Assembly: GCA_031277195.1 (NCBI GenBank)
Contig: JAITMU010000129.1
Location: forward strand, 1 to 7,332
Source: Gallionellaceae bacterium
GTDB lineage: Bacteria; Pseudomonadota; Gammaproteobacteria; Burkholderiales; Gallionellaceae
DNA: 7,332 bases
Direction of reading: 5' to 3'
The notes beneath the pieces are model-generated. The model searched no databases. It saw nothing but the letters and a program-made list of their open reading frames with translations, and was not told the DNA's origin. Below, in pieces: positions 6,252 to 7,332 of the stretch. Positions within the stretch are counted from its first letter, which is position 1. Every line of letters begins with the position of its first letter. The position numbers and the translations under genes were made by a program.

Positions 6252-6270
6252 TCATCTGGGAAACCCAATA

Positions 6271-7332
6271 ATGAAACAGCAGCAGAAACTTCTCGCCGCC
6301 CTTTTGTGCGCGGCATTTCCTTTAACGTGCGCGGCGGATGAAATCACCCTCGACGAAATCGTGGTGACGACCTCGCGTTTTGACAGCGCGGCAGACGATG
6401 CGCCGGTCAACGTCACGGTGATTACAGCGGACGACATTCGCAACAGCACAGCGCGCACCCTGCCCGACGTGCTTGCGCAATACGCCGGCATTCAAGTGAG
6501 CAGCAGCGACGGCACGCCCAACAAAATGGTGGATTTGCGCGGCTTCGGCATGACCGGCAACCAGAACGCGCGGGTGTTGCTGGATGGCCAGTTGCTCAAC
6601 GACATTGATCTGAGTTCGATACGCTGGTCGTCGATTCCGATGGATTCGATCGAGCGCATTGAAATCATGAACGGCAGCGGCGCGGTGCTGTATGGCAGCG
6701 GCGCGTCGGGCGGCACCATCAACATCATCACGAAAAAAACCGGCAAGAAAGTTGAAGCCTCGATTCGCGCCGGTTTGGGCAGCTACAACGGACACAAACT
6801 GGACGGCGCTTTCGGTGCGCGCGGCGACCGCGCCAGTCTGCATCTTTCGGCCAGCACGGAGAAAACCGACAACTACCGCGACAACAATGACTATGAGCAA
6901 AACAGTCTGGAGGGCGACGCGCGCGTTGATGCGGGGCGAGGCGATGTCATCCTGAAGTTTGGCGTGGACAGGCAAAAGTTACGGTTGCCGGGCATACGAA
7001 CAGTGGATGCGATCAGCGGTCGTGATGATCTCAGGGACGACCCGCGCGGCGCTTCGACACCGCGCGATTACGCCAATCTGCAAGGCGGTCACATCAGTCT
7101 CGGCACGCAGCAGCGATTGGGCGTCAGCGAGTTTGCCGCTGAATTGAATTACCGCGAGAACAAGCAGCAAGCCTATTACGACGATGGCGACGACACCCTG
7201 CCTTTCGACAACTATCTCGATACGAAGCTGACGTTGCTTTCGTTCACGCCGCGCTTCAAGACAACGTATGCGCTCGGCGGCATGGCAAACGACTTGGTGG
7301 TTGGCGTCGATCTGGCGAATTGGCGTTACGAC
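6271..7332 (+). CDS. btuB: TonB-dependent outer-membrane receptor, probable cobalamin receptor (BtuB-like), 3' truncated by window
   Basis: The first 354 codons are present and remain open at the right edge; the full protein is probably over 600 residues. A signal peptide (about 1-22, MKQQQK then a hydrophobic core, cleavage likely after CAA at 20-22) is followed by a TonB box, DEIVVTTSR (28-36). The plug domain spans about 43-155 and contains TLPDVLAQYAGIQV (63-76), DLRGFGM (88-94), VLLDGQLLN (102-110), SIPMDSIERIEIMNGSGAVLY (start 121) and YGSGASGGTINIITKK (141-156), all typical of the family. Amphipathic beta-strands of the barrel start near residue 160. It takes up a scarce ligand across the outer membrane using TonB-ExbBD energy. 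The upstream cobalamin riboswitch argues for vitamin B12 or another corrinoid; sequence alone does not exclude a different ligand. The Shine-Dalgarno sequence is weak (GGGAAA at 6258-6263, partly in a hairpin), in keeping with riboswitch control of translation. Confidence 0.9.
   Translation, partial: MKQQQKLLAALLCAAFPLTCAADEITLDEIVVTTSRFDSAADDAPVNVTVITADDIRNSTARTLPDVLAQYAGIQVSSSDGTPNKMVDLRGFGMTGNQNARVLLDGQLLNDIDLSSIRWSSIPMDSIERIEIMNGSGAVLYGSGASGGTINIITKKTGKKVEASIRAGLGSYNGHKLDGAFGARGDRASLHLSASTEKTDNYRDNNDYEQNSLEGDARVDAGRGDVILKFGVDRQKLRLPGIRTVDAISGRDDLRDDPRGASTPRDYANLQGGHISLGTQQRLGVSEFAAELNYRENKQQAYYDDGDDTLPFDNYLDTKLTLLSFTPRFKTTYALGGMANDLVVGVDLANWRYD

Noticed and set aside
5909..6255. Small open frames on both strands (for example 5909-6226 plus and 5992-6255 minus)
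   Set aside because: They translate the riboswitch and the REP doublet. Peptides such as RAGLAPR and PRGASPAL are just the repeat read through, a common source of false small proteins.

Overview
The window reads as a chromosomal segment of a GC-rich Gram-negative proteobacterium. A betaproteobacterium (Nitrosomonadales/Methylophilales-like) is my best guess from GlmU/GlmS protein character and gene style, but this is an inference without a database search. Gram-negative identity rests on a TonB-dependent outer-membrane receptor. Most of the window is housekeeping DNA. I see no phage, plasmid, CRISPR, toxin-antitoxin or defence genes.

Layout, left to right. At 1-45 (minus) are the first 15 codons of an exported protein that runs off the left edge. 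It is divergent from an AI-2E/PerM-family membrane protein (164-1222, plus), with a 118-bp gap that holds a 13-bp palindrome. A bidirectional terminator-like hairpin (1234-1259) separates that gene from a convergent DUF945/YdgA-type envelope protein (1268-2452, minus). A 180-bp divergent promoter region follows, then glmU (2633-4003) and glmS (4054-5880) on the plus strand, 50 bp apart.

GlmS makes glucosamine-6-phosphate. GlmM, not in this window, isomerises it to glucosamine-1-phosphate. GlmU acetylates and uridylates that to UDP-GlcNAc, the precursor of peptidoglycan and lipopolysaccharide. The gene pair therefore controls the entry and exit of the amino-sugar pathway.

The most interesting part is the 390-bp gene-free stretch 5881-6270. 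A near-consensus sigma70 promoter, whose -35 lies inside the last codons of glmS, feeds a well-conserved cobalamin riboswitch aptamer (about 5903-6064). Downstream, and cut off by the right edge, is a TonB-dependent receptor (6271 to end), presumably a BtuB-like vitamin B12 importer repressed by cobalamin. Between aptamer and start codon sits a perfect 25-bp inverted repeat with GTAG-headed palindromic arms, typical of a REP doublet (REPIN) moved by RAYT transposases. It is enclosed by a separate perfect 10-bp inverted repeat, and is followed by a 7-bp hairpin whose CGGGG loop complements the CCCCG of the aptamer's probable L5 loop. The picture suggests a REPIN inserted into the expression platform of a working riboswitch and looped out by a flanking stem, so that the L5-L13 kissing interaction can still form. 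This is the one candidate for something not previously described, and it is a structural hypothesis read from sequence only.
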